A stretch of 64,000 nt of DNA from Terrirubrum flagellatum (GCF_022059845.1 NZ_CP091852.1:310001-374000), one strand, 5' to 3'. Positions 10,434 to 18,923 are shown, counted from the stretch's first letter. A program made the numbers and translations. The notes: a model not told the origin generated them from the sequence alone.

Positions 10434-11483
10434 GTGAGCCGCAAGGACACTCTCAGGGCGATGCTGTCAGGGCGCGGGGAGGAGTTGCGAGCTCGCAACC
10501 CGGCGCCTCAAGACGTCGCAACGCCGGCGACGGAAGACGCCGCCAAGCCGTCAGGCCATTTCCGATCTTCGGTGGTCGGGGCGATGGGCCGATCGCTGGG
10601 TCAGATCGCCAACGCCGCCGAGCATGCGCGGCAACTGATCGCCAACGGCGCGTCGATCGTCGAGCTTCCAGCCGACAAGCTCGACCCGTCCTTCATCTCC
10701 GATCGCCTGTCAGACGAGGGGCCGGGATTCAGCGTCCTGCTTGATGCGATCCGGGAGCAGGGGCAGCGCAGCCCGATCCTGGTGCGACCTCATCCGGAGG
10801 TTCCCGACCGCTTCCAGATCGCGTTCGGCCATCGCCGGGTGCGCGCGCTGAAGCAACTCGGGCGACCGGTGCGTGCCGTCGTCCAGAACCTCAGCGACGA
10901 GGAATTCGTCGTCGTCCAGGGACAGGAGAATTCAGCGCGCGCCGATCTCAGCCTGATCGAGCGCGGACTGTTCGCGGCATCGCTGGAGGAGCGGGGATTT
11001 GATCGCCAGCTCATCATGGCCGCGCTCGGGGTCGACAAGTCCTACCTGTCGCGGCTTCTCAGTCTGGCGCGGGCGATCCCGCGCGAGATCGCCGTCGCGA
11101 TCGGGCCGGCGCCTAAGGCGGGGGAGCCGCGCTGGCAGGCGCTTGCGCATCGCCTCTCCGAGATGGAATGGCGGAGCCGTCTGGAAACGCTGACGATCGA
11201 GCCCGCCTTCCAGCAGGCGGACAGCGATCAGCGCTTTCTCATGGTTCTCGAGGCTTTCGCGCCCAGGCGGCCAGAGCCGAAAAGGCCCAAACTCTGGACT
11301 GCGCCGGACGGGAAAAAGCCGGTGCGTATTTCCGCCGGCGATCGCGAAACCGTCCTGAGCATTCAGCACCGGGCGGCGCCTGATTTCGCCGCCTTCCTGA
11401 TCGAGCAGCTGCCTGACATCTACGAGAGCTACGCGCAGCGGCGCGCCGCCGCCTCGTCCGAAGACAGAGGAACAGCGCCCTAG
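10434..11483 (+). CDS. repB: RepB, ParB-type partition protein of the repABC replicon
   Basis: Centromere-binding protein of 349 residues. It begins with the family N-terminus SRKDTLRAMLSGRGEE, then has the ParB domain with IREQGQRSPILVRP and FGHRRVRALKQLG (about residues 105-150), and a helix-turn-helix at FDRQLIMAALGVDKSYLSRL (about 188-208). RepB binds parS and works with RepA in plasmid segregation. The GTG start is supported by GGGAGGA 6 bases upstream. One parS copy (10484-10499) lies inside this reading frame, near codons 17-22. RepC follows after a 203-base gap that holds the antisense RNA. Confidence 0.94.
   Translation: MSRKDTLRAMLSGRGEELRARNPAPQDVATPATEDAAKPSGHFRSSVVGAMGRSLGQIANAAEHARQLIANGASIVELPADKLDPSFISDRLSDEGPGFSVLLDAIREQGQRSPILVRPHPEVPDRFQIAFGHRRVRALKQLGRPVRAVVQNLSDEEFVVVQGQENSARADLSLIERGLFAASLEERGFDRQLIMAALGVDKSYLSRLLSLARAIPREIAVAIGPAPKAGEPRWQALAHRLSEMEWRSRLETLTIEPAFQQADSDQRFLMVLEAFAPRRPEPKRPKLWTAPDGKKPVRISAGDRETVLSIQHRAAPDFAAFLIEQLPDIYESYAQRRAAASSEDRGTAP
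10484..10499. promoter_or_regulatory. parS: parS site 3, inside the repB coding sequence
   Basis: A second perfect copy of GTTGCGAGCTCGCAAC, identical to the site at 10338 and 131 bases from it centre to centre. It encodes part of the RepB N-terminal region (ELRARN), so the palindrome is kept despite being translated. Confidence 0.88.
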
Positions 11484-11532
11484 GCGCTTCGCCCGAGTTG
11501 TTGCGTTTCACCCCCATCGAGGAGCATCGCGC

Positions 11533-11572
11533 AAAAGAAAAAGGCCCCCAGAACTGACGTCCCGGAAGCCTT
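11533..11572 (-). terminator. Intrinsic terminator of the antisense RNA
   Basis: On the minus strand the stem bases lie at 11562-11572 and 11541-11551 (11 pairs with a few G-U), followed by a T-rich tract read from 11542 down to 11533. It also serves as the recognition hairpin of the antisense RNA. Confidence 0.75.
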
Positions 11573-11584
11573 CTCCGTCTTAGC
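11533..11584 (-). ncRNA. Antisense ctRNA (incompatibility RNA) between repB and repC
   Basis: repABC plasmids encode a short antisense RNA in the repB-repC gap that controls repC expression and incompatibility. On the minus strand here, a candidate -35 TTGACG (11614-11619) is separated by 17 bases from GATTCT (11591-11596). About 7 bases later a transcript would start and read into an 11-bp stem, AAGGCTTCCGG with CTGGGGGCCTT including G-U pairs, followed by a T-run. The product would be about 50 nt, the usual size. Position, promoter and terminator agree; the 5' end is an estimate. Confidence 0.8.
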
Positions 11585-11590
11585 AAACAG

Positions 11591-11619
11591 AGAATCCCAC
11601 TTCCCCGAATCGCCGTCAA
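11591..11619 (-). promoter_or_regulatory. Promoter of the antisense RNA
   Basis: The minus strand reads TTGACG, a 17-base spacer and GATTCT. The -35 box is nearly consensus and the spacing is optimal; the -10 box is weaker. It points into the hairpin-terminator at 11533-11572. Confidence 0.6.
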
Positions 11620-11663
11620 GAGTCTCTGACGAGATTCAACGCCATTTTGGCGGCCGAATTTCT

Positions 11664-11682
11664 TTTGCCTGACACAGGCAAA
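11664..11682 (+). promoter_or_regulatory. Hairpin covering the repC translation start region
   Basis: TTTGCCTG-ACA-CAGGCAAA is a perfect 8-bp stem with a 3-base loop ending 4 bases before the repC ATG. In related repABC plasmids, antisense RNA binding lets a downstream hairpin form that blocks the repC ribosome site or ends transcription. This hairpin is placed where such an element should be. Confidence 0.7.
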
Positions 11683-11686
11683 GATC

Positions 11687-13045
11687 ATGGCAGAACATCT
11701 GGCGACGACGCCTTTCGGGCGGCGACCGGCGAAGCTTACCCATATCGCCACCCAGAAGCGGGTGGCGCAGGCGATCGCCGATGCAGCGAAACCCGGCTCC
11801 AATCAGCCGGCCGCTGTCCATAAATGGGCGCTGTTTCGCTCGCTTACCGAAGCGAAGGAGCGGCTGGGCGTGTCCGATCGCGCGCTCGGCGTGCTCAACG
11901 CGCTCCTGTCCTTCCATCAGGAGACGGCGCTTTCGCTTCCGATCGTCTCCCAGGAGCTTCAGCAAGGGGCAGGGGAGGGCGCATCCTGCGATCTCGTGGT
12001 TTTCCCCTCGAACCGGATGCTGTGCCTCCGCGCGCACGGCATGGCGGAGCAGACCCTGCGCCGGCATCTGGCCGCGCTTGTCGAGGCGGGGCTGATCGCG
12101 CGGCGCGACAGCCCGAACGGCAAGCGTTACGCCCGTAAGGATCCGACCGGCGCGGAGCGCTTCTCGGACGCGTTTGGCTTCGATCTCGCGCCACTCGTCG
12201 CCCGCGCGAGCGAGATCGAAGGGCTTGCTGATGAGGTCCGCCGCGAACGCCAGGCGATCCGGATGCTGAAGGAGCGCATCACGCTCCATCGGCGCGACAT
12301 CGCGAAGCTGATCGGTCTTGGACTCGACGAGGAGATGGAAGGGCCGTGGGAGGATATCCGGACGCGTTACATGGGCCTCGTGGCGCCATTCAGAACGCTC
12401 AGGGGGCTCCGCGCCTTCGAGACGATCGAGCGGGCCTTGGCGGCGTTGCGGGTGGAGGTGGATAAATGGCTGGAGAAGAATATCGATTTCAAAATTTCAA
12501 GCGGCAATGACTCTCAAACCGAGCGGCATCAATCTAATTCAAACCACCCAACCCCCGATGTTGAACCAGCTTCCAAAGAAGCCAGGGGCGAGATCGAGCC
12601 CACGCCGGAATCCAGGAGCGCGCCGCCAGACCCCTTACGGGCTTATCCCCTCGGGATGGTGCTCGACGCCTGTCCCGACGTTCGCGACTACGCGTCCGGC
12701 GGTCAGATCCGGAGTTGGGAGACCTTCCTGGAAACCGTGCGGCTCATTCGGCCCATGCTTGGGATCAGCCCCGACGCCTGGCACGACGCGATCGAGGCGA
12801 TGGGGGAGGGAGAGGCGGCGGTCGCCGTCGCGACGATCCTGCAACGGTGCGAACATTCCAGCGAGGCTGCGCCAGTTGGCGACGGCGGAATCGCCGTAAA
12901 CGGCTCGCCAGCCATTCGCAGCGCCGGCGGCTATCTCAGATCGCTCACCGACAAAGCGCGCGCCGGGGAGTTCAGCGTCGGGCCGGTCTTGATGGCGCTG
13001 ATTGGCCAACGGCTGAAAGCGAGGCGCGGCCGGGCGCGGCAGTGA
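11687..13045 (+). CDS. repC: RepC, replication initiator of the repABC replicon
   Basis: Initiator of 452 residues that opens the origin and starts plasmid replication. The N-terminal family sequence MAEHLATTPFGRRP is present, followed by HKWALFRSLTEAKERLGVSDRALGVLNALLSF and a winged-helix segment (MAEQTLRRHLAALVEAGLI, about residues 113-132). The central Pro/Ser/Glu-rich linker (about 275-320) matches an AT-rich DNA stretch. The C-terminal GMVLDACPDVRDYA and KARAGEFSVGPVLMAL are standard. The length is typical (400-450). Expression is likely limited by the antisense RNA and hairpin just upstream. Confidence 0.95.
   Translation: MAEHLATTPFGRRPAKLTHIATQKRVAQAIADAAKPGSNQPAAVHKWALFRSLTEAKERLGVSDRALGVLNALLSFHQETALSLPIVSQELQQGAGEGASCDLVVFPSNRMLCLRAHGMAEQTLRRHLAALVEAGLIARRDSPNGKRYARKDPTGAERFSDAFGFDLAPLVARASEIEGLADEVRRERQAIRMLKERITLHRRDIAKLIGLGLDEEMEGPWEDIRTRYMGLVAPFRTLRGLRAFETIERALAALRVEVDKWLEKNIDFKISSGNDSQTERHQSNSNHPTPDVEPASKEARGEIEPTPESRSAPPDPLRAYPLGMVLDACPDVRDYASGGQIRSWETFLETVRLIRPMLGISPDAWHDAIEAMGEGEAAVAVATILQRCEHSSEAAPVGDGGIAVNGSPAIRSAGGYLRSLTDKARAGEFSVGPVLMALIGQRLKARRGRARQ
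12475..12550. other. oriV: Putative replication origin (AT-rich stretch inside repC)
   Basis: In repABC plasmids the origin lies within repC, usually in an AT-rich stretch. Here 12475-12550 is distinctly AT-rich against a very GC-rich gene (for example TCAAAATTTCAA and AATCTAATTCAAA) and encodes the variable linker of RepC. No iterons are visible. Confidence 0.5.
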
Positions 13046-13514
13046 GGCAGACCAGGCTGATGCGCGTTCATGGCGCCGGAATTCGGCAATCGAAGGCCCT
13101 GTCGCCAGAATTTGGGAAGAGCAGATGATAGTTGCCGATAAGGCGTTGTTATCGATAGTGATGGAGCGCATCTTCGCCATGTGTTGATGACGGTATCGAA
13201 TGTCATGTTAACTTCAGTATTATTGGATAATGGTAAGGTTATCAATTCGGTGAGGATGCCGATCGAATTGGCGGCAGACAGGCGAGCGCGGGAATAACCA
13301 GCGAAAGCTGCCGATTTACGCGCGACGGTCAGGCGCGCTGCGCGCTTTCGAAGCGAGGTTTTCGTCATCTACGATAGCAGGAATGCGGCTCGGCCGAGCT
13401 TCAAGGCTTCCCTTCGCTATTTCTCGCTGTCCGGTTCGGGATCGCTTGCCTTCAAACGGAAGTTACCCCAGAGTATACAAGGTACGCCGGAATAGATCGA
13501 GATCGGAGGCGGCT
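13046..13514. other. Gene-free region downstream of repC
   Basis: About 470 bases, with an AT-rich core around 13120-13260 that contrasts with its surroundings. It contains a hairpin CGATAA-GGCGTTG-TTATCG (13136-13154). A minus-strand reading frame (12931-13368) runs through it and into repC but has no recognisable domain or convincing start. The end of the region should hold the promoter of the TetR gene, with GTATAC at about 13473. Confidence 0.45.
13505..13509 (+). promoter_or_regulatory. Ribosome binding site that sets the tetR start (TTG)
   Basis: GGAGG ends 5 bases before TTG 13515. The open frame continues upstream to 13383 but the upstream translation is low-complexity and basic, so the TTG is the best start. 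Confidence 0.6.
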
Positions 13515-14156
13515 TTGGCGAAGCGGCGCGCGTCTGCAGCGCGATCGCCCTGGGGCGCCCGGGAAGATCGCGAGCGCGAGCGTGAAGCGAAGCGCGAGGC
13601 GGTGCTGACCACCGCCGTCAGATTCTTCAACATGAAGGGCTTCCACGCGACGTCGCTCGATGACGTGGCTCTCGCGCTCAATGTGACGAAGCCGACGATC
13701 TATCACTATTTCGCTTCGAAGGATGACATCCTGTTCGCGTGCGTTCAGCTCGGTCTCAACCGCATCCGCGACGCCGTCGAAACAGCGGCGGCGCAGGGCG
13801 GATCGGGTCTCGATCGATTGCGCGCGCTGATGCGCGAATACGCGCTGGTGATGACGCGCGATTTCGGAGTCTGCGTGATGCGCACCTCCGATGATCAGCT
13901 CTCGCAGGAAAGCCGAGCGAAGTTCCGCGCCGGAAAGCGCGAGATCGACAAGGTCCTTCGCGGCGTGATCGCAGACGGCGTCGCGGACGGCTCGATCGCT
14001 CCAGGCGACGTGCGCGCGATCGCATTCACGCTGGCGGGCGCCTTGAACTCGATCGCCCGATGGTATGATCCCAAGGGACCGGCTACGGCGCAGGACGTGG
14101 CGGACCAGACCGTTGCGATTCTCGTCGACGGCCTGAAGCCATCAAGAGGCCGCTGA
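13515..14156 (+). CDS. TetR-family transcriptional regulator
   Basis: Regulator of 213 residues. The N-terminal helix-turn-helix is clear: AVRFFNMKGFHATSLDDVA followed by NVTKPTIYHYFASKDDIL (about residues 33-72). The C-terminal ligand domain resembles the fatty-acid / acyl-CoA-responsive TetR group (KstR2/FadR-like helices), which fits its place at the head of an acyl-CoA degradation island. The TTG start is chosen because of GGAGG five bases upstream. The stop is one base from the next ATG, so it shares an operon with the nitronate-monooxygenase-like gene. Ligand identity is unknown. Confidence 0.88.
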   Translation: MAKRRASAARSPWGAREDREREREAKREAVLTTAVRFFNMKGFHATSLDDVALALNVTKPTIYHYFASKDDILFACVQLGLNRIRDAVETAAAQGGSGLDRLRALMREYALVMTRDFGVCVMRTSDDQLSQESRAKFRAGKREIDKVLRGVIADGVADGSIAPGDVRAIAFTLAGALNSIARWYDPKGPATAQDVADQTVAILVDGLKPSRGR

Positions 14157-14157
14157 C

Positions 14158-15138
14158 ATGACGTCGCCTGCGAACTTCCGGAATTTAAAGCTGCCGGCGA
14201 TTGTCGCGCCGATGTTCCTGACCTCGGGGCCCGACCTTGTCGTTGCATGCTGCAATGCTGGACTGATCGGAACATTTCCCGCGCTCAATCAGCGTAGCAC
14301 GGAAGGTTTCGGCCGCTGGCTCGACGAGATCGGCGAACGGCTTGCGCCGACATCGGCGCCTTATGGTGTGAACCTCATCGTGCATCGCTCGAACTCGCGC
14401 CTGCAGGCCGATCTCGCCGAAGTCGTGCGTCGCAAGACGCCCCTGGTGATCACGTCCCTTGGCGCCGTGCGCGAACTCGTCGACGCGGTCCACGCTTATG
14501 GCGGCGTCGTGTTCCACGATGTCATCAGCCGCCGTCACGCCGAGAAGGCTGCGGAGGCCGGCGTCGACGGCATCATCGGAGTCGCGGCCGGAGCCGGAGG
14601 TCACGCCGGGCTGATGAGCCCGTTCGCGCTCGTCTCGGAGATCAGGCAGGTCTTCTCCGGAACGATTGTGCTCTCCGGCGCGATGAATACTGGCGCGCAG
14701 ATTGCAGCGGCGCGCATGATGGGCGCTGACATGGCCTATCTCGGCACCCGGTTCATCGCGACGAAGGAAGCGACGGCCGCCGACGCGCATAAGGCGCTGA
14801 TCGTTGAAAGCCGCATGTCCGACATCATGTACACGCCGAATATCTCCGGCGTTGCGGCGAATTTCCTGACGCCCTCGATCCGCGCCGCAGGTCTCGATCC
14901 GGCGAATCTTCCCGCGCACGCCGAGCTCGACATGATGAGCGAGGCCAAGGCCTGGAGCCGGATCTGGTCCGCCGGCCACGGCGTCGGCGGCGTCGACGAC
15001 ATGCCCGCCGCAGCCGATCTTTGCGCGCGGCTGATCGAGGAATATCGCGCGGCCATGCGGAGCGCCTCGGCGGACCCGTTCGTTCAGGCGGCTCCGCCGT
15101 TTCGCGACGAACTAACTCAAGATTTCCATTTAACCTAA
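14158..15138 (+). CDS. Nitronate monooxygenase-like FMN protein (first copy)
   Basis: TIM-barrel flavoprotein of 326 residues in the 2-nitropropane dioxygenase/FabK family. Visible family elements are PAIVAPMFLTSGPDLV at the N-terminus, HDVISRRHAEKAAEAGVDGI, the FMN-phosphate loop GAGGHAGLMSP with the conserved His, and MGADMAYLGTRFIATKEA. In acyl-CoA clusters such proteins often act as double-bond reductases or dehydrogenases (for example IpdC in steroid ring degradation) rather than on nitronates. A paralogue lies at 19953-20939. The substrate is unknown. Confidence 0.85.
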   Translation: MTSPANFRNLKLPAIVAPMFLTSGPDLVVACCNAGLIGTFPALNQRSTEGFGRWLDEIGERLAPTSAPYGVNLIVHRSNSRLQADLAEVVRRKTPLVITSLGAVRELVDAVHAYGGVVFHDVISRRHAEKAAEAGVDGIIGVAAGAGGHAGLMSPFALVSEIRQVFSGTIVLSGAMNTGAQIAAARMMGADMAYLGTRFIATKEATAADAHKALIVESRMSDIMYTPNISGVAANFLTPSIRAAGLDPANLPAHAELDMMSEAKAWSRIWSAGHGVGGVDDMPAAADLCARLIEEYRAAMRSASADPFVQAAPPFRDELTQDFHLT

Positions 15139-15174
15139 AAAATCTGGCGGCCGCTCTTTGTCAGAGGTGCTGAG

Positions 15175-16815
15175 ATGGGAACGATTCAGATCAAGGTCCA
15201 TCAGGCGCTGGCGAAGGCGCTGAAGCGCCTTGGCGCCGACACCATGTTCGGCCTCATCGGCGACGCCAATCTCTACATGGCGGACGCGTTCGCACGCGAA
15301 TGCGGCGGGCGCTATGTCGCCGCGGCCAATGAAGCCGGCGCGGTCCTGATGGCGCTCGGCTACGCCCAGGTCTCCGGCAGGACCGGAGTTGCGACCGTCA
15401 CCCATGGGCCGGGCCTGACCAACAGCCTGACCGCCCTGATCGAAGGGGTCAAAAATTCTGTTCCTGTTGTGCTCCTTGTCGGCGACACGCCGATCGAGGA
15501 TCGGGACCATCAGCAAAAGGCGCTGCAACGCGAATTCATCACAGCGACCGGCGCCGGATTCGAACAGTTGCGCTCTGCGGCGACGGTTTCGGACGATGTC
15601 GCGCGAGCGTTTCGCCGCGCCGCGCTCGAACGGCGCCCTGTGGCGCTCAACATGCCTTCCGATCTGCAATGGCTCGACGCCGAAGATCGCGCGTTTGAAC
15701 TCTATCTCCCCGACGCGCGACGAGGCGTGATCGAAGGTCCCGAGATGGACAAAGCGATCGGAATCATCGCGTCGGCGAGGCGACCTGTTGTGCTCGGCGG
15801 ACGAGGCGCCTTCGATCATGAGGCCGAAGCGGCGATCATTCGCCTGGCCGATCGCATGGAGGCGCCGCTTTCGACGACGCTTCTCGGGAAAGGCCTGTTC
15901 GCCTCACATCCCTTTAATCTCGGCGTGTTCGGCACGCTTTCAAATGCGGTCGCTGCGGAGGCGATCGCGGAGAGCGATTGCGTGATCGCATTCGGCGCGA
16001 GCCTCAATCGCTTCACGACGGATTCAAATCGTCTGCTGAAAGGCAAGCGCGTCATCCATGTCAGTCACGAGCGCGAGCATGTCGGCCGCTATCTGACGCC
16101 GGACGCAGGCCTCGTCGGCGACGTCGTGCTGACCGCCGACGCCATGACGCGCTGGCTCGATGAAGCCGAAATCCCGGGCTCCGGCGCGGCGTCCGACGAT
16201 CTGCGGCAGAAAGTCGCCACATTCCGCCCGCCTGCAAAGGTCCCCGGCGAACGCAGGCGAGGAACCGTCGACATGCGACAGGCGCTGCAACGCCTTGACG
16301 CTGCGTTGCCTGTGGATCGCGTGTTTGCGACGGACGCGGGACGCTACGTCTTCGAGACATGGCCGCTCATCAAGGTCGCGCGGCCACGCTCATTCGTGTT
16401 CACCGCAAGCTACGCATCGATCGGGCTTGGCATGGGGCAGGCCATCGGCGCTTCGATCGCTGCGCCGGAAAAACCTACATTGCTCGTCTGCGGCGATGGC
16501 GGTTTCATGCTGGGTTGCCTGACTGAATTTGCGACGGCCGTTCGCGCACGCTGCGATCTCGTGGTCATCATCCTCAATGACGGCAGTTATGGCGCTGAGC
16601 ATATCCAGTTTCGCCGCAAGGGAAGGGATCCCCAGCTCTCTCTCATCGACTGGCCTGACTTCGCGCCGCTGGCCGAAGCGCTCGGCGGCGTTGGCGTCAC
16701 GGTTCGTGACGAGGACGCGCTCGAAAGCGCGGCGCTGGCCACCGAACATCGCGACAGAAGCCGGCCGTTGCTCATCGACGTGAAGCTCGATCCCGACTGC
16801 ATCCCGCTGCCTTGA
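15175..16815 (+). CDS. Thiamine-diphosphate-dependent enzyme, acetolactate synthase-like
   Basis: ThDP enzyme of 546 residues with the three-domain layout of acetolactate synthase, oxalyl-CoA decarboxylase and 2-hydroxyacyl-CoA lyase. The activating Glu is in AANEAGAVLMALGYA (residue 53). The ThDP/Mg motif spans CGDGGFMLG to ILNDGSYG near residues 440-470. A central Rossmann-like domain follows ARRPVVLGGRGA. In this setting a carbon-carbon lyase acting on a 2-hydroxy- or 2-oxoacyl intermediate is more likely than branched amino acid synthesis, because no small ALS subunit or ilv gene is near. Its ATG is 36 bases after the previous gene. Confidence 0.82.
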   Translation: MGTIQIKVHQALAKALKRLGADTMFGLIGDANLYMADAFARECGGRYVAAANEAGAVLMALGYAQVSGRTGVATVTHGPGLTNSLTALIEGVKNSVPVVLLVGDTPIEDRDHQQKALQREFITATGAGFEQLRSAATVSDDVARAFRRAALERRPVALNMPSDLQWLDAEDRAFELYLPDARRGVIEGPEMDKAIGIIASARRPVVLGGRGAFDHEAEAAIIRLADRMEAPLSTTLLGKGLFASHPFNLGVFGTLSNAVAAEAIAESDCVIAFGASLNRFTTDSNRLLKGKRVIHVSHEREHVGRYLTPDAGLVGDVVLTADAMTRWLDEAEIPGSGAASDDLRQKVATFRPPAKVPGERRRGTVDMRQALQRLDAALPVDRVFATDAGRYVFETWPLIKVARPRSFVFTASYASIGLGMGQAIGASIAAPEKPTLLVCGDGGFMLGCLTEFATAVRARCDLVVIILNDGSYGAEHIQFRRKGRDPQLSLIDWPDFAPLAEALGGVGVTVRDEDALESAALATEHRDRSRPLLIDVKLDPDCIPLP

Positions 16816-16866
16816 TTTCATGACGTATCGTTTGCCTCGCCCGATCGGCGCTGAGAGAAATCCGGC

Positions 16867-17847
16867 GTGAGCGACGTCATTCTGCCAAATGTCCGGCGCT
16901 TTCCCGTCGAGGAGGGGCATATCAAGCTCTTCGCGCGATCGCTGGGCGACCCCAATCCGATCTACTCCGATGTCGACTACGCGAAGCGCTCCAAATTCGG
17001 CGGCGTCATCGCGCCGCCGACTTTCAGCGAGGCCGCCAACCACTTTGACGAGAACTGGCCTTTCAGACCCCGGTTCGGCGAACCCTGGTTCGGCTCGGGC
17101 CGCGAGCCGACGGGAACGCCACAGACTCTGAGGAAGAGCGGGACCGCCATGCATGCGGAAACGCAGTTTACTTATTTTCGCCCGCTGCGCGCAGGCATGG
17201 TGCTGTCGGCTCGTTCGCGCGAGGGGCGACAGTGGGAGAAGTGGGGCGCGCGATCAGGTAAACTGACATTTTCCGAAATCGTCTCGACCTTCATCGACGA
17301 GCAGGGCGACCCCATGCTCGAATGCTCTACGATCGCTCTTCGCACGGAGCGGATCGTCGATGACGGCGCTGGCGCGGAGAATGAGGATTCCGTCGCGGCA
17401 CAGCTTCCGCAGGAAAATTCGGCGTATTCCGGTCCGGAAAGAGCGCCAGACTTGTCCGCGCTGCCGATCGGCGCGCGGCTGCGGCGCGCGATGGTGGAAA
17501 ATCTGACACGCACGCAAATCATCCAGTACGCCGGCGCCTCCGGCGATTTCTCGCCGCAGCATACCGACGAAATCTTCAACACCAGGGTCGCCGGCTATCC
17601 CACCATATTCGCGCACGGCATGCTGACCATGGGCCTGCTCGGCAGGGTGCTGACGGATGTCGTCGGCGACGGCGCGCTCCGGACATTCGGCTTCCAGTCT
17701 CGGAGGCAGGTTTGGCCGGGAGATTCGCTCTTCGCCGAGTTGGAGCTGATTGCGCGTGAAAATGCGATGGCGACGCTGAACCTGATGGTGAAGAACGAAA
17801 AAGGCCAGTTGGTTGGAAAGGGATACGCGTCAGCGCTGCTGGGGTGA
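16867..17847 (+). CDS. Double hot-dog MaoC-like / FAS1-type dehydratase
   Basis: Protein of 326 residues with two hot-dog halves. The N-terminal half (about 5-150) is an FAS1_DH-type domain with SLGDPNPIYSDVDYAKRS, in which the catalytic His position is Tyr. The C-terminal half (about 200-320) is MaoC-like and keeps the Asp-x4-His hydratase pair in ASGDFSPQHTDE, followed by FAHGMLTMGLLGRVLTD. It should hydrate or dehydrate an enoyl-CoA / 3-hydroxyacyl-CoA. GTG 16867 is the start; the preceding gene ends 51 bases earlier. It is the last gene of the tetR-led plus-strand operon. Confidence 0.85.
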   Translation: MSDVILPNVRRFPVEEGHIKLFARSLGDPNPIYSDVDYAKRSKFGGVIAPPTFSEAANHFDENWPFRPRFGEPWFGSGREPTGTPQTLRKSGTAMHAETQFTYFRPLRAGMVLSARSREGRQWEKWGARSGKLTFSEIVSTFIDEQGDPMLECSTIALRTERIVDDGAGAENEDSVAAQLPQENSAYSGPERAPDLSALPIGARLRRAMVENLTRTQIIQYAGASGDFSPQHTDEIFNTRVAGYPTIFAHGMLTMGLLGRVLTDVVGDGALRTFGFQSRRQVWPGDSLFAELELIARENAMATLNLMVKNEKGQLVGKGYASALLG

Positions 17848-17892
17848 AACGCCATCGTGCGCAGGGCTGCTCAGCCAGGCGCCGATCAGATA

Positions 17893-17909
17893 TTCTCCAT
17901 GCCGGAGAA
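17893..17909. terminator. Weak hairpin between convergent genes
   Basis: TTCTCC-ATGCC-GGAGAA forms a 6-bp stem in the gap between the MaoC-like gene (plus) and the SDR gene (minus). No proper U-tract follows on either strand, so termination activity is uncertain. Confidence 0.3.
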
Positions 17910-17955
17910 CAACCACGCAGGAACTGGTTCGCGCGATTCCCGAGATGACTATTTT

Positions 17956-18786
17956 CTACCCCGGATTCCCGGACAGCGCGCGACCGGAATGGGCGAATTG
18001 CGGCGCAACGATTGTTCGCTCTGCGACGAGGGCGCGCTCGGACATGTATTTGGTGGATGTCCAACCGCCGTCGATCGCGATGCACTGGCCGTTCACCCAA
18101 CCCGCCTTATCCGAGCAGAGAAAGGTGATCATGTTGGCGACGTCATCGGCCGTGCCCCACTTTCCAGGCGGAGAAGGGGTCATGTCTTCGTTCATGCGCC
18201 GATAGGTCTCGCTGCTCATTCGGTCATTGGTCATCTCGGTCTCGACGACGCCGGGCGCGACAGCGTTGCAGCGTATGCCGATATTGCCATATTGCGCGGC
18301 GACGTGCGTTGTAAGGCCGAGCAGGCCGGCCTTTGCCGCCGAATAAGCTCCGCCGCGAAGTCCGCCCAGCAACGCATATGTCGACGAAACGTTGATGATG
18401 CAGGACGCAGGCCCCATCACCCGAACCGCCTCCCTGATGAAGCGGAACGGCGCGCGCAGCATCAGATTCAGATTCTCGTCGAGAAACGCATCGTCGGTCT
18501 CGTGAACAGGCTTCGGGCGGCCGATGCCGGCATTGTTGACGAGGTAGTCCAGCCGGCCGAAGCGAGACATCGCTGTTTCGACCGCGCGGGCAGGCGCGTC
18601 ATCGGCCGTCGCATCGATGGCGAGCGTCGCAATCAGCGACGCCTTGTCGCCTGCAGCTTCGACCAGTTCATCCATCCGATTCTGGCGACGGCCAATGCCC
18701 ACGACAGCAACGCCTTCCCTGACGAAGGCGAGCGCAGTTGCGCGCCCGATGCCGCTGCCGGCTCCCGTTATCAAGGCAACTTTCAT
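17956..18786 (-). CDS. Short-chain dehydrogenase/reductase
   Basis: Classical SDR of 276 residues. It shows the nucleotide-binding TGAGSGIGRATAL at the N-terminus, NNAGIG (about 85), the catalytic Ser in NVSSTYALLGG, and YSAAKAGLLGL with the Tyr-x3-Lys pair (about 150). The C-terminal GWVNGQCIAIDGGWTS is typical. It likely oxidises a hydroxyl group of a pathway intermediate with NAD(P). ATG 18786 is chosen because GGAGGG sits just upstream and the Rossmann motif begins there. The frame is open to 18855. It is divergent from the frameshifted small gene at 18924. Confidence 0.87.
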   Translation of the reverse strand: MKVALITGAGSGIGRATALAFVREGVAVVGIGRRQNRMDELVEAAGDKASLIATLAIDATADDAPARAVETAMSRFGRLDYLVNNAGIGRPKPVHETDDAFLDENLNLMLRAPFRFIREAVRVMGPASCIINVSSTYALLGGLRGGAYSAAKAGLLGLTTHVAAQYGNIGIRCNAVAPGVVETEMTNDRMSSETYRRMNEDMTPSPPGKWGTADDVANMITFLCSDKAGWVNGQCIAIDGGWTSTKYMSERALVAERTIVAPQFAHSGRALSGNPG

Positions 18787-18923
18787 GACGCCCTCCAGAA
18801 TTCCGATTTCCGTGAATGTCAGTTGCGAGCCATGCGCGAAGCGTATTCGCGACACTGCGCCAGTTCAATGGATTCACGCGCAACGACAAAGTAAACTTTC
18901 ATCATGCAAGCATGGGGAGAGAC

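Noticed and set aside
12931-13368. Minus-strand frame of 145 codons overlapping the repC end
   Set aside because: Starts MTKTSLRKRAARLTVARKSA and is basic, but has no recognisable domain or ribosome site, and half of it is antisense to repC.
15175-16815. Annotation as biosynthetic acetolactate synthase (ilvB)
   Set aside because: No ilvN small subunit or ilv neighbours; context is acyl-CoA degradation.
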